The notes under the pieces are model-generated. The model ran no database searches. It was not told the origin of the DNA and was given only the letters and a program-made list of their open reading frames with translations. A DNA stretch of 64,000 nucleotides. It comes from Methanoregula sp. GTDB taxonomy: Archaea; Halobacteriota; Methanomicrobia; Methanomicrobiales; Methanospirillaceae. The stretch covers positions 1 through 64,000 of the forward strand of contig JAJRCF010000003.1 of assembly GCA_028679075.1 (NCBI GenBank). The letters are read 5' to 3'. A program made the translations under genes and the position numbers. Positions 1 through 8,414 of the stretch are shown here, in pieces. Numbering within the stretch: the first letter of the stretch is position 1; every line of letters starts with the position of its first letter.

Positions 1-661
1 CGAAGATCCGGCAGATCCGGCCCGGCCGGGGCGTCATCACGATGATCCGGTCCGCGAGGAAGACCGCCTCGTCCACGCTGTGGGTGATGAAGACCACCGT
101 CTTTTTTGTCTTCTCCCAGATCGTGAGCAGTTCCTGCTGGAGCATGTTACGCGTCTGGGCGTCGAGTGCGCCAAACGGCTCGTCCATTAAGAGGAGGACC
201 GGGTCGAGCGCGAGCGCCCGGGCAACCGCAACCCGCTGCCGCATCCCTCCTGATAGCTCCGAGGGGTAACTGTCCCGGAACTGGGAGAGGTTGACGAGGT
301 CGAGGTACTGTCCGGCAACCCGGTAGCGTTCCTCTTTTGCCACGCTCTTCATCTCAAGACCAAAGGCGATGTTGTCAATCACCGTGCGCCACGGAAAGAG
401 GGAATATTCCTGGAAGACCATGCCCACCTTCGGGCTCGGGCCTTTCATCTCCTCGCCATCGAGGATGATCGAGCCTGACTCCGCAGTGTCCAGGCCCGCG
501 ATCATGCGGAGCAGCGTGGTCTTGCCGCACCCGGACGAGCCGAGGATGCAGACAAACTCCTTGTCCTGCACTGATAGGTTGAGGTGCTCAAGGACAACGA
601 GCCGCGAGCCATCATCCCGTGGGAACGACTGGTTCAGGTCCCGGATCTCAAGATTGCCCAT
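1..661 (-). CDS. ABC transporter ATP-binding protein, SsuB/TauB type (3' end off window)
   Basis: ATPase subunit of a nitrate/sulfonate/taurine-class importer. The reading frame starts at the ATG complementary to 659-661 and runs off the left edge, so the C-terminus is missing. Walker A GSSGCGKTT lies at about residues 41-49, the signature LSGGMRQRVAVARAL and Walker B LLLMDEPFGALD follow, and the switch His is in FITHSVDEA. These features match the SsuB/TauB family, whose members are about 250 residues. It begins one base after the permease stop at 663, so ATPase, permease and binding protein form one operon read leftwards. The substrate cannot be fixed from sequence: sulfonate, taurine, nitrate and pyrimidine importers look alike. 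Confidence 0.93.
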   Translation of the reverse strand, partial: MGNLEIRDLNQSFPRDDGSRLVVLEHLNLSVQDKEFVCILGSSGCGKTTLLRMIAGLDTAESGSIILDGEEMKGPSPKVGMVFQEYSLFPWRTVIDNIAFGLEMKSVAKEERYRVAGQYLDLVNLSQFRDSYPSELSGGMRQRVAVARALALDPVLLLMDEPFGALDAQTRNMLQQELLTIWEKTKKTVVFITHSVDEAVFLADRIIVMTPRPGRICRIF

Positions 662-662
662 A

Positions 663-1478
663 TCACGCCACCTCCCCGGTCCGCCACTTCAGGAAATGCC
701 GGTCTATATAATACCGGAAGACCATGTCGAACGCCAGGCCGATCATGCCCAGGAGGATCATGTACACGACAACACTGTCCATCTGGTGGAGGGAATAGAA
801 GAACCAGAGTTTCTGCCCGAGACCGTAATTCGAGACCCCGAAGAGTTCGGCAGCGACCAGGCACATCCAGCCAACACCGGTTGCGATCCGTATCCCCGCG
901 GCGACCGAGGGGAGGGCGGCAGGGAACGCGATGTACCGGATCAGGTCGCGGTCCTTTGTACACCCGAGCATCTTTCCTGCCTCGACAAAAATTCTGGGCA
1001 CACCGCGGAAGCCGCTGTAGGTGTTGATGATGATCGGGAAGACCGCCCCGACAAAGATGATGAACCCTGCGGAGAAGGAGGTCAGCCCGAACCAGATGAT
1101 TGCAAACGGGATCCAGGCAAGGGGTGGGATCGGGCGGAGGAGTTCGATGATAGGATCGATGAAGGACTCAAACCGGCGGTTCCAGCCCATGATGATCCCA
1201 AACGGGATGCCGACAAGGAGCGCCAGCCCAAGACCGATGGCGAAATGGATGAGACTCGCCTTGATGTCAAGGAAGATATCTCCGGCCTGGAGCAGACTGA
1301 CAAATGCGGAGAAAACATCGGTAGGGGCGGGGAGGATGAAAGGATACTGTATGATCACTGCCGCAACGAATTGCCATATGATGATTGCCAGCAGGACCGC
1401 AAGCACGCCGAGCCGCCAGTCTTTGCCGTTCATTTCTGCATGTCTGCCCATGGATTCTGGTCCCTGTTTTTTTTCCAA
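663..1478 (-). CDS. ABC transporter permease, SsuC/TauC type
   Basis: Membrane subunit (271 aa) of the importer. After a hydrophilic start of about 25 residues there are roughly six hydrophobic segments, beginning with LGVLAVLLAIIIWQFVAA. The BPD_transp_1 coupling loop is recognisable in the region EAGKMLGCTKDRDLIRYIAFPAALPSVAAGIRI, where the conserved EA...G and the following proline/alanine-rich run contact the ATPase. Length is normal for SsuC/TauC. It lies between the binding-protein gene, about 95 bases upstream, and the ATPase gene one base downstream. Confidence 0.92.
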   Translation of the reverse strand: MEKKQGPESMGRHAEMNGKDWRLGVLAVLLAIIIWQFVAAVIIQYPFILPAPTDVFSAFVSLLQAGDIFLDIKASLIHFAIGLGLALLVGIPFGIIMGWNRRFESFIDPIIELLRPIPPLAWIPFAIIWFGLTSFSAGFIIFVGAVFPIIINTYSGFRGVPRIFVEAGKMLGCTKDRDLIRYIAFPAALPSVAAGIRIATGVGWMCLVAAELFGVSNYGLGQKLWFFYSLHQMDSVVVYMILLGMIGLAFDMVFRYYIDRHFLKWRTGEVA

Positions 1479-1573
1479 CCGGATTTCCCTTCGTAGTTAC
1501 GGTGCCGGCTGGTGCTCTGGATAGTACTGTATAGTAAAGAACTTCATGGGAAAAAAAGGTTGGTTGGGGTACT

Positions 1574-2581
1574 TCAGCTCTTCGTGTAGAACGTGAGATC
1601 GAAGATGTCTTCCTTGGTGAGAGGTTTCTTGATGTACCCGAGTTCGTACTGGATCTTCGCGTAATCGAGGACCGGTGCGACAATGATGTTCGGGTCCGAT
1701 GCCCAGCTGCCGTCCCATTCCTTGAGCGATGACGTGACATCCTCGATCTTGGCGCCGGTCTTGGTCGAGTAGATCACTGCAGCCTCGTCGATGTTCTGCT
1801 CGTTCCAGAGAACGGCCTTTTCATTGGTCTTGATGATCTGGCGCACGATCTCCGGGTGTTCGCGGATCAGTTTGCCGCTGACAACAAGGACGCAGCAGGT
1901 GTGGTTCGGGTACATCTCACCGGAGTGGACCGCGACTTTGCCCTTGCCCTGGTTCACGACCGTGCTCGGGGAAGGTGTTGGCAGGAAGACAGCATCGACT
2001 TTTCCGGCCGTGATTGCCGTAACGGCATCGCCCGGTCCCATGCCCTTGATGAAGACGTCCTTGTCCGGGGTGAGATTATTTTTCACCAGCCAGTCACGCA
2101 GGACGGTGTCCTGGATGCTTCCCGGTTGGAACGTGGCGATGGTCAGGCCCTTGAGGCTCTCCGGGCCTGTGTAGTTAAGATCCGTCCGGACAACAAGATC
2201 AGAGCCCTGCGTGTTGACACCGGCAACGATCTTTGCGTCAAGCCCGGTGGAGAGCGCGGTCAGGACCGGGGCTGCACCAACATAGGCAACATCGAGTTCG
2301 CCGGCAAGCATCGCCTGCATCTCGGGCGGGCCGCTCGGGAAGACCTTGTCCGAGACATTTACGACACCAAGAGGAGCGAGGTCCTCCTTAAACCAGCCTT
2401 TCTCAAGAGCGGTGGTTGCCGCCATCTGGTGGGTGCTCGGCTGGTACCCGATAACGAGCTCCTTGACGGGAGTCGCAGATGCGGGGGTTGTTGCGGTACC
2501 TGACGGCTGCGTGCAGCCGGCAGTGAGCAGGAGAAGGGCAATCGCGATGAGGGCGATTGCCGTGATCTTCATCGGTTTCAT
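1574..2581 (-). CDS. ABC transporter substrate-binding lipoprotein, SsuA/NMT1-like
   Basis: Periplasmic-type solute receptor of 335 aa, tethered outside the membrane. The N-terminus MKPMKITAIALIAIALLLLTAGC has a basic start, a hydrophobic core and a lipobox LTAGC; a Thr/Ala/Pro-rich linker follows. The mature part has the SsuA/NMT1 pattern: VIGYQPSTHQMAATTALEKGWF, then EMQAMLAGELDVAYVGAAPVL. First gene of the importer operon, and divergent from the HTH regulator at 2780. A TATA-like AT-rich stretch on the minus strand at about 2602-2613 lies close enough to suggest a very short or absent leader. Ligand unknown; anionic sulfur or nitrogen compounds are typical for the family. Confidence 0.92.
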   Translation of the reverse strand: MKPMKITAIALIAIALLLLTAGCTQPSGTATTPASATPVKELVIGYQPSTHQMAATTALEKGWFKEDLAPLGVVNVSDKVFPSGPPEMQAMLAGELDVAYVGAAPVLTALSTGLDAKIVAGVNTQGSDLVVRTDLNYTGPESLKGLTIATFQPGSIQDTVLRDWLVKNNLTPDKDVFIKGMGPGDAVTAITAGKVDAVFLPTPSPSTVVNQGKGKVAVHSGEMYPNHTCCVLVVSGKLIREHPEIVRQIIKTNEKAVLWNEQNIDEAAVIYSTKTGAKIEDVTSSLKEWDGSWASDPNIIVAPVLDYAKIQYELGYIKKPLTKEDIFDLTFYTKS

Positions 2582-2620
2582 GCGGAAGTGTTGTTTCGGG
2601 ATTATTAAATATTACACCAT

Positions 2621-2649
2621 ATGGACAATAAATCTCTTATTTTGTCCAT
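2621..2649. promoter_or_regulatory. Inverted repeat, candidate operator between importer and regulator
   Basis: ATGGACAA at 2621-2628 is repeated inverted as TTGTCCAT at 2642-2649, with a 13-base AT-rich spacer. Related half sites GTCCA near 2696 and GGACAA near 2733 occur in the same 200-base divergent region. It lies just upstream of the predicted TATA region of the importer operon. Binding by the adjacent HTH protein is an inference. Confidence 0.5.
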
Positions 2650-2770
2650 TTTTTATAAAAAAATTTTACAATTGGATACACATTTTATCATTACTGTCCA
2701 CTCTTTGCCGGATTCCCGCAGAGATTTTAAGGACAAAAAGGGAAATTTATTCTTTAATTAGCCCGTTTGT

Positions 2771-2790
2771 ACCTGTTATATGGTACAGGT
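2771..2790 (+). promoter_or_regulatory. Inverted repeat over the regulator start codon
   Basis: ACCTGT (2771-2776) and ACAGGT (2785-2790) are exact inverted halves that bracket the ATG at 2780. No Shine-Dalgarno sequence precedes the start, and an AT-rich TATA-like stretch lies about 25-30 bases upstream, so the transcript may be leaderless. The repeat could be an autoregulatory operator or a start-codon hairpin. Confidence 0.35.
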
Positions 2791-3313
2791 GGACCCTATT
2801 GACCGGCTTATGCGCGCTGCCCTTATCTCGGATGAGGAGTTCGTCGCCACCCTGAATGACCTGCTCCGCCACGACCTGCGGATCAGCGTGCGGGAATTAT
2901 CGGAAAAGAGCGGGATCGCCCAGAGCTCGCTGTATAAGATCATGCACGGGAAACGGTCACCCAACCTTTCGACTCTCCGCTCGATCATCCGGGCCCTGCG
3001 CCAGTTCTATCACGTGGGTGCGGAAGACTTCATCGGGCTCATTGCCGCACGCCCGGTGCTGGAGAGCGTGGAGGAACGGGTAGCTGATATTGATGGCCAC
3101 CGTATGCGGGTGCGGGAATATCCGGTCCACACGATGGAAGACGCGATCGTTGCCGCGGTCCGGGCGGAGCGTGAAGGCGCAATTGCAATTGTCTGCGCAC
3201 CGATCGTCTCCAGCATCATCGAGCAGCTCGTCCACGTCCCGGTGGCAACGATCATCCCGCGTGAATCGGTACAACAAGCCATCGAGCTTGCGGCGCGTAA
3301 GGCGTGGCTTTAA
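2780..3313 (+). CDS. HTH transcriptional regulator, XRE-like with C-terminal sensor-like domain
   Basis: A 177-aa probable DNA-binding regulator. Residues about 30-70 contain a helix-turn-helix: SVRELSEKSGIAQSSLYKIMHGKRSPNLSTLRSIIRAL, the XRE/Cro pattern. The C-terminal 100 residues (EERVADIDGHRMRVREYPVHTMEDAIVAAVRAEREGAIAIVCAPIVSSIIEQ and on) look like a small ligand-binding alpha/beta domain. It is divergent from the SsuABC-like importer across an intergenic region holding an inverted repeat, so it probably controls that operon and itself. The effector is unknown. Confidence 0.85.
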   Translation: MVQVDPIDRLMRAALISDEEFVATLNDLLRHDLRISVRELSEKSGIAQSSLYKIMHGKRSPNLSTLRSIIRALRQFYHVGAEDFIGLIAARPVLESVEERVADIDGHRMRVREYPVHTMEDAIVAAVRAEREGAIAIVCAPIVSSIIEQLVHVPVATIIPRESVQQAIELAARKAWL

Positions 3314-3347
3314 TCCCATGACCGCCAATTTATTAGCAGGTGACAGG

Positions 3348-4829
3348 ATGCGAAAGGACGTTGTACGGCAGGGGCGTCTTTCCGGCACACGGTCAGCGGC
3401 AATCACACGGTACCTCTCTTCAATGGAAGCGGACCGGTCCATTGCCCGCGCTGACCTGCTCGTCGATATTGCCCATGTGCTGATGCTGGATACGCAGAAG
3501 ATCAATAAACGGGCCGTAACAAAACCGATCGTTACGGCACTGCTCGGATACTATGACGACGGGATCCCGGACGAGGTCTTTGACGAACAGTACGAGGACG
3601 TCCACGCCGGGATCGAATCGCTCCTGATCGAATCAATCGGTGCGGAAGCCGGTGGCAGGATGCATGTCGGCCGTTCGCGGAATGATGAGGTGGCGACATG
3701 CCTCCGTATCCGGATCCGCGAGGACCTGCTTGCCCAGATGGCAGCACTCCTGAAAGTCCGGGCCACCCTGCTCGCGGTTGCCGACAAGCACACCGAAAGC
3801 GCCATGCCCGGGTTCACGCATCTCCAGCATGCCCAGCCCACAACGCTCGCCCACCATCTCTTGGCCTACGAGCAGGCATTCGCCCGGGACTTCGACCGGC
3901 TCCAGTCGGCTTATACGCGGGTCAACCTCTCGCCCCTCGGCGCTGCTGCCTTTGCCTCAACAGGATATCCTGTCGACCGGAACCTCACCGCGCACCTCCT
4001 CGGGTTTGACGGCCTTGTGACCAACACGATGGACGCGGTGGCCACCCGGGATTTCGCGCTCGAAACCCTTGCAGACTTAAGCATCATGATGGCGAACACG
4101 AGCCGGCTCTGCGAGGAATTGATCCTCTGGAGCTCCGCTTTTGTCCGGTTCGTCACGCTTGACGATGCGGTCTGCTCCACGTCATCCATCATGCCCCAGA
4201 AGAAGAACCCGGACGTTGCTGAGATCATGCGGGCAAAGTCCGGCGCGGTCTTCGGGGCGTTTGGCGGTGCATTTGTCACGGTCAAGGGCCTGCCCATGAG
4301 TTACAACCGTGACCTGCAGGATCTCACCCCCCACCTCTGGCGCGGGGTGCAGGATGCCCACGAGAGCACCGTGATCCTCGCTGAGATGCTTGACGGGGCC
4401 ACGTTCGATACGGAACGGATGGCAGAAGAGGCCGGGAAGGGTAACTCTACGGCAACCGAACTGGCCGATTCGCTGGTCAGGACCTACGGGCTCCCCTTCC
4501 GGACCGCCCACAACATTGTCGGAAGGGCGGTGCAGAAAGGCGACCTCTCCCTTGCCACGCTCGAAGCAGCGGCGCAGGAAGTGGATAATAAGATATCCTT
4601 AAAGAAACTGGGCCTGACCAACGATGAGATCGACCGGATGCTCGATGTGCAGTATTCGCTCTCGCTCCGCACGGCACCGGGTGGACCGGCACCGGCGGCA
4701 ACGAAGAAGTCCATCGCCCAGCGGAAGAAACAACTCAACGCAGACAGCGCCGGCACCAAAAAGATACAGGCTGCCCTTAACCTCGCAGAAAAGATCCTCA
4801 TCACCTCAGCACGGAGGCTGGTAGCATAA
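3348..4829 (+). CDS. argH: Argininosuccinate lyase
   Basis: Cytosolic enzyme (493 aa) cleaving argininosuccinate to arginine and fumarate, the last step of arginine synthesis. The fumarase/aspartase signature SSIMPQKKNPD is present, as are GRSRNDEVATCLRI and TPGFTHLQHAQPTT-like motifs (here MPGFTHLQHAQPTT). The start chosen is ATG 3348 (MRKDVVRQGRLSG), with AGGTGA at 3338-3343; an in-frame ATG at 3318 has no such site. The TAA stop at 4827-4829 overlaps the ATA triplet proposed as the gatD start. Confidence 0.95.
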   Translation: MRKDVVRQGRLSGTRSAAITRYLSSMEADRSIARADLLVDIAHVLMLDTQKINKRAVTKPIVTALLGYYDDGIPDEVFDEQYEDVHAGIESLLIESIGAEAGGRMHVGRSRNDEVATCLRIRIREDLLAQMAALLKVRATLLAVADKHTESAMPGFTHLQHAQPTTLAHHLLAYEQAFARDFDRLQSAYTRVNLSPLGAAAFASTGYPVDRNLTAHLLGFDGLVTNTMDAVATRDFALETLADLSIMMANTSRLCEELILWSSAFVRFVTLDDAVCSTSSIMPQKKNPDVAEIMRAKSGAVFGAFGGAFVTVKGLPMSYNRDLQDLTPHLWRGVQDAHESTVILAEMLDGATFDTERMAEEAGKGNSTATELADSLVRTYGLPFRTAHNIVGRAVQKGDLSLATLEAAAQEVDNKISLKKLGLTNDEIDRMLDVQYSLSLRTAPGGPAPAATKKSIAQRKKQLNADSAGTKKIQAALNLAEKILITSARRLVA

Positions 4830-6064
4830 CAACTGAGTTCGTTTCAGGAGACCTCGTCCGGTGTGAATACGGGGAGAAGCAGCTGAAAGGCATATACATT
4901 ACCGAACGCGATGGCATGGCCGTTGTCAAGCTCGGTTCCGGCTATAACATCGGTGTGCCTCCCGGGGTCTGCACGTTCGTTGAACGGCCGGCCCCTGCCG
5001 CGATAAAGCCGGTTGACGTGAAACAGGACAGCAGCCTTCCCAATTTATCCATCGTCTCCACAGGAGGGACGATCGCAAGCCGGATCGATTACCGGACCGG
5101 TTCCGTGACGAGCCAGTTCAATGCGAGCGACATCCTCGTTGCGATCCCTGAGCTCGCGGAGATCGCAAACTACCGCACGATCCCTCTTGCGACTATCCTC
5201 TCGGAGAACATGACCCCCGCAATCTGGCAGGAGCTTGCACGTGCGATCCATGAGGAGATCAAGGGGGGAGCGAAGGGGATCATTGTTACGCACGGGACGG
5301 ACACGATGGCCTACAGCGCAGCGGCGATCAGTTTCATGATCGATACACCGGTGCCAATACTCTTTGTCGGTTCCCAGCGGTCTGCCGACCGGCCTTCGAG
5401 CGACAACGCGATGAATGCGGTCTGTGCGGCGGCGGCAGCAACGAGCGATCTCGGTGAGGTCGCCGTTGTGATGCACGCCTCGACAAACGATGACCACTGC
5501 GCCATCCACCGCGGCACCCGGGTGCGGAAGATGCACACGTCGCGCCGCGATGCGTTCCGGAGCCTTGGCATCCCGCCGATCGGAACGGTGGAGTATCCTT
5601 CGCGCACCGTGACACTCGCACCGGATGCGGTACGACGCGGGACACACAAACTGGCGCTCCACGACAAGCTCGAACCTCACTGCGCTCTCGTGCAGTTCTT
5701 CCCGGGGATGTCTCCGGACATCCTCAAGGCGTTCGAAGGGTACAAGGGTCTTGTGATATCCGGTACCGGCCTCGGGCATACCAGCACAACGCTCATTCCT
5801 CAGCTGAGGCGCTTCACTGACGCAGGGACCCTGGTGGTCATGACCTCGCAGTGCATGAACGGCAGGGTCTGTGACCGGGTGTACGATACCGGGCGTGACC
5901 TGCTTGATGCCGGGGTCATCGAAGGCGGCGACATGCTGCCGGAAGCGGCGCTGGTCAAGATGATGTGGGTGCTCGGTAATGAGAAGGACACAAAGAAAGC
6001 GAAAGTCCTGATGCAATCGGATCTCAAAGGCGAGTGCAACCGGAGGAGTGCCCATGGATTATAA
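4826..6064 (+). CDS. gatD: Glutamyl-tRNA(Gln) amidotransferase subunit D; start codon non-canonical
   Basis: L-asparaginase-like subunit that releases ammonia from glutamine for the archaeal GatDE complex, which converts Glu-tRNA(Gln) to Gln-tRNA(Gln). STGGTIASRIDYRTG and VTHGTDTMAYSA carry the two asparaginase Thr motifs. The first ATG in frame (4916) would remove the small N-terminal barrel, yet that domain is clearly encoded upstream (GDLVRCEYGE ... LKGIYITE). Between the stop at 4778 and 4916 there is no ATG, GTG or TTG. A perfect GGAGG (4813-4817) sits 8 bases before ATA 4826, giving 412 aa, near the usual GatD length. The 3' end overlaps gatE by 11 bases. Confidence 0.88.
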   Translation: MTTEFVSGDLVRCEYGEKQLKGIYITERDGMAVVKLGSGYNIGVPPGVCTFVERPAPAAIKPVDVKQDSSLPNLSIVSTGGTIASRIDYRTGSVTSQFNASDILVAIPELAEIANYRTIPLATILSENMTPAIWQELARAIHEEIKGGAKGIIVTHGTDTMAYSAAAISFMIDTPVPILFVGSQRSADRPSSDNAMNAVCAAAAATSDLGEVAVVMHASTNDDHCAIHRGTRVRKMHTSRRDAFRSLGIPPIGTVEYPSRTVTLAPDAVRRGTHKLALHDKLEPHCALVQFFPGMSPDILKAFEGYKGLVISGTGLGHTSTTLIPQLRRFTDAGTLVVMTSQCMNGRVCDRVYDTGRDLLDAGVIEGGDMLPEAALVKMMWVLGNEKDTKKAKVLMQSDLKGECNRRSAHGL

Positions 6065-7904
6065 GAAGGCCGGCCTTATTGCCGGGATCGAGATCCACCA
6101 GCAGCTGGACACAGCGGAGAAACTTTTCTGCCACTGCCCGACCACTCTCCGCGAGACAACCGAACATGCAGGAGAGTTCTCCCGGTTCCTGCGGGCAACG
6201 GTCAGCGAGATGGGCGAGATCGACCGGGCGGCAAAGGAAGAGATGAAACGCGACCGCCGGTTCCAGTACTATACGTACGACACGACCTGCCTTGTCGAGA
6301 ATGACGAAGAGCCCCCGGCACCGATAAATGACGAAGCGCTCTCCGTCTGCCTCACCATCGGGAAGATGTTTGGCATGACACCGGTCCCGCAGGTGCACAC
6401 GATGCGCAAGCTCGTGATCGACGGTTCGAACACGAGCGGGTTCCAGCGCACGGCCCTTGTCGCATTGAACGGGACCCTGCCGAACGGGGGAGAGATCGAG
6501 ACGATCTGTCTTGAGGAGGAGGCTGCTCAACGGGTGAAAGACGAGGTCTTCAGCCTTGACCGCCTCGGTATTCCCCTTGTCGAGATCACAACGTCCCCGT
6601 GCATGCACACTCCTGAAGAGGTGCAGAAGATGGCGGAGTACATCGGCATGGTGCTCCGCTCCACCGGCAAGGTAAAGCGCGGGATCGGGACGATCCGGCA
6701 GGACGTCAACATCTCGATCGCGCAGGGCGCCCGCGTGGAGATCAAAGGCGTGCAGGAACTGGACCTGATCGCCGAAGTTGTCCGGCGCGAGGTCCAGCGG
6801 CAGCAGAGCCTCCTTGCGATACGCGACGAACTCAAAGGCAGGGGCGCATCCGTGGATACGGCCAGTGCACAGGACATCACTGTTCTCTTCAGGGACACCA
6901 AATCCACGGTGCTGAAGAAGGCAAAGAAGATCCACGCGATCGTTCTCAAAGGTTTCGCCGGCCTTGTCGGCCGCGAGATCCAGCCGGAACGCCGGCTGGG
7001 CAGCGAGATGTCGGATTACGCGAAGAAGTGCGGGGTTGGCGGAATCTTCCACACCGACGAACTCCCGGCATACGGAGTCACCACAGAAGAGGTCGCAACC
7101 CTTAAGGCGCATATGAAAGCCGGGGAGGCGGACTGCGTAATCATCGTCGCAGGAGCGAGCGAAAAGCAGGCTGCGTGCGCCATCGGCCAGGTTGTCACCC
7201 GGGCAGCGATCGCCCTCTCGGATAAACCGGTTCCCGAAGAGACGCGAAAGATGCTCGAGACCGGCAGCACGGCCTACATGCGGCCCCTGCCGGGCGCAGC
7301 GCGGATGTATCCCGAGACGGATGTCCTCCCGGTCATCATCAGTGATGCCCGGTGGAAAGCAGTATCCATTCCCGAACTTCTGACCGCACGCGCTGACCGG
7401 TACGCGAAAGAGTACCAGATCGACCTCCCTTATGCGCTGCAGCTTGCCGGTTCCGAGAAACTCCCGTTGTTCGAACGCGCGATCAGGGAGGGTATCAAGC
7501 CCAAGCTCGCTGCGTTCACCATCCTGTCAACAGTAACCGAACTCAGGAGGGACGGCGTTGATGTCAGGAAAATTTCTGACGATGCGTATCTTGCCACGTG
7601 GCATGCGGTCGAGAAGGGACAGGCCGCAAAAGAGGCGATTCCGGAACTCTTCCGGAGCATCGCGGCCGGAAATTCCTTTGAAGAATCCCTCAAAAAACTG
7701 GCACCCCAGGTCTCCCGCGAAGAACTTGAGGCAATCGTCAGGAAGATCCTTGCAGACCGCTCCGACTTTATCGCGCAGAAAGGCAGGGCCGCCCTCGGCC
7801 CCCTCATGGGCGTGGTCATGGCAGAAGTGCGGGGATCCGTTGACGGGAAGCTGGTCAGCGAGGTCCTGAAGACCGAGATCGACCGGGCGCTGGAACCTAA
7901 ATAA
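6054..7904 (+). CDS. gatE: Glutamyl-tRNA(Gln) amidotransferase subunit E
   Basis: tRNA-binding kinase/transamidase subunit (616 aa) of GatDE. GIEIHQQLDTAEKLFCHCPTTLRE at the N-terminus is the GatB/GatE catalytic-core signature. The archaeal GatE insert (AspRS-like) lies in the middle, and the C-terminus is a YqeY-like helical domain. GTG 6048 is possible but only one base from GGAGG (6042-6046); ATG 6054 has a 7-base spacing and is preferred. Translationally coupled to gatD by an 11-base overlap. Together with tRNA-Gln at 14.2 kb this gives indirect Gln-tRNA synthesis, as usual in archaea. Confidence 0.95.
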   Translation: MDYKKAGLIAGIEIHQQLDTAEKLFCHCPTTLRETTEHAGEFSRFLRATVSEMGEIDRAAKEEMKRDRRFQYYTYDTTCLVENDEEPPAPINDEALSVCLTIGKMFGMTPVPQVHTMRKLVIDGSNTSGFQRTALVALNGTLPNGGEIETICLEEEAAQRVKDEVFSLDRLGIPLVEITTSPCMHTPEEVQKMAEYIGMVLRSTGKVKRGIGTIRQDVNISIAQGARVEIKGVQELDLIAEVVRREVQRQQSLLAIRDELKGRGASVDTASAQDITVLFRDTKSTVLKKAKKIHAIVLKGFAGLVGREIQPERRLGSEMSDYAKKCGVGGIFHTDELPAYGVTTEEVATLKAHMKAGEADCVIIVAGASEKQAACAIGQVVTRAAIALSDKPVPEETRKMLETGSTAYMRPLPGAARMYPETDVLPVIISDARWKAVSIPELLTARADRYAKEYQIDLPYALQLAGSEKLPLFERAIREGIKPKLAAFTILSTVTELRRDGVDVRKISDDAYLATWHAVEKGQAAKEAIPELFRSIAAGNSFEESLKKLAPQVSREELEAIVRKILADRSDFIAQKGRAALGPLMGVVMAEVRGSVDGKLVSEVLKTEIDRALEPK

Positions 7905-7911
7905 AGGCGCG

Positions 7912-7990
7912 GGGTCTGCGAACCAGTCAGAAGTCGAAGAATTGCTACGCAATTCTTCTCCTCTTCCTGGCCTGATGGCCAGTCAGACCC
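7912..7990. repeat. Hairpin-rich element A with a three-stem fold
   Basis: Outer stem GGGTCTG (7912-7918) with CAGACCC (7984-7990) encloses two exact hairpins: GAAGAATTGC/GCAATTCTTC with loop TAC (7936-7958), and CTGGCC/GGCCAG with loop TGAT (7967-7982). This makes a plausible three-way junction between gatE and the next gene. It shares GAAGAA...TTCTTC hairpins with the elements at 8415 and 49863. It could be a terminator, a small RNA or a mobile palindromic repeat. Confidence 0.6.
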
Positions 7991-8034
7991 AACATTTATC
8001 ACCCGCACGGAAGAATTAGATAAGGAGTTTAACT

Positions 8035-8355
8035 ATGGGCAAGACAGGCACAACCCTCTGGGCACAGGTAAAAGGTGTAAAAGGACAGATCCGGCTCGTC
8101 CCCAAGAAAGAAGGCGAGGCAAAAACCCCGGGTCCGAACCAGCGCTTCAAGGCCGGAGCCAATGTAAAGCAGATCGACCAGATCGCTGAGGCACAGGGCG
8201 GACGCGGCGGCGGTGGAAGACGTGGCGGCAGGCGCGGCGGCGACCGGTCAGGTGGATCCGGCATGAACGAGTCCACAGCAAACCCGATGATCCGCAGGCA
8301 CATGAAGCGGGCAAAAGTCTCCGCACTCGGCACAAAGGCCAAGTCTTCCCGGTAA
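8035..8355 (+). CDS. Small basic RGG-rich protein, DUF5350-like
   Basis: A 106-aa basic protein. The first 45 residues (MGKTGTTLWAQVKGVKGQIR...PGPNQRFKAG) look like a short conserved methanogen family that I recall as DUF5350. Residues about 58-80 are GGRGGGGRRGGRRGGDRSGG, an RGG-box-like stretch typical of RNA-binding tails. The C-terminus MIRRHMKRAKVSALGTKAKSSR is again basic. An AAGGAG site precedes the ATG. It stands alone between two hairpin-rich elements. RNA or ribosome binding is an inference from composition. Confidence 0.8.
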   Translation: MGKTGTTLWAQVKGVKGQIRLVPKKEGEAKTPGPNQRFKAGANVKQIDQIAEAQGGRGGGGRRGGRRGGDRSGGSGMNESTANPMIRRHMKRAKVSALGTKAKSSR

Positions 8356-8406
8356 AACAGTCTATAATCAATAGGGAGCCCTTTATGGGATTGAGGTCCC
8401 AAAACC

Positions 8407-8413
8407 TTTTTTT
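8407..8413 (+). terminator. Poly-T terminator candidate
   Basis: Seven consecutive T about 50 bases after the stop of the RGG-rich protein gene, following a GGGAGCCC-rich stretch. Intrinsic termination at T-runs is usual in archaea. Confidence 0.45.
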
Positions 8414-8414
8414 C

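Noticed and set aside
369-1496. Long open frame of 375 codons on the plus strand
   Set aside because: It is antisense to the ABC permease and ATPase genes; the residue mix is Asp/Arg/Pro-rich as expected for a shadow frame in GC-rich DNA.
3090-3347. 86-codon N-terminal extension of argH
   Set aside because: It overlaps the HTH regulator in another frame; ATG 3348 with AGGTGA gives a normal argH.
5045-7112. Two long minus-strand open frames opposite gatD and gatE
   Set aside because: They mirror strongly conserved gatD and gatE codons and have no family motifs or ribosome sites.
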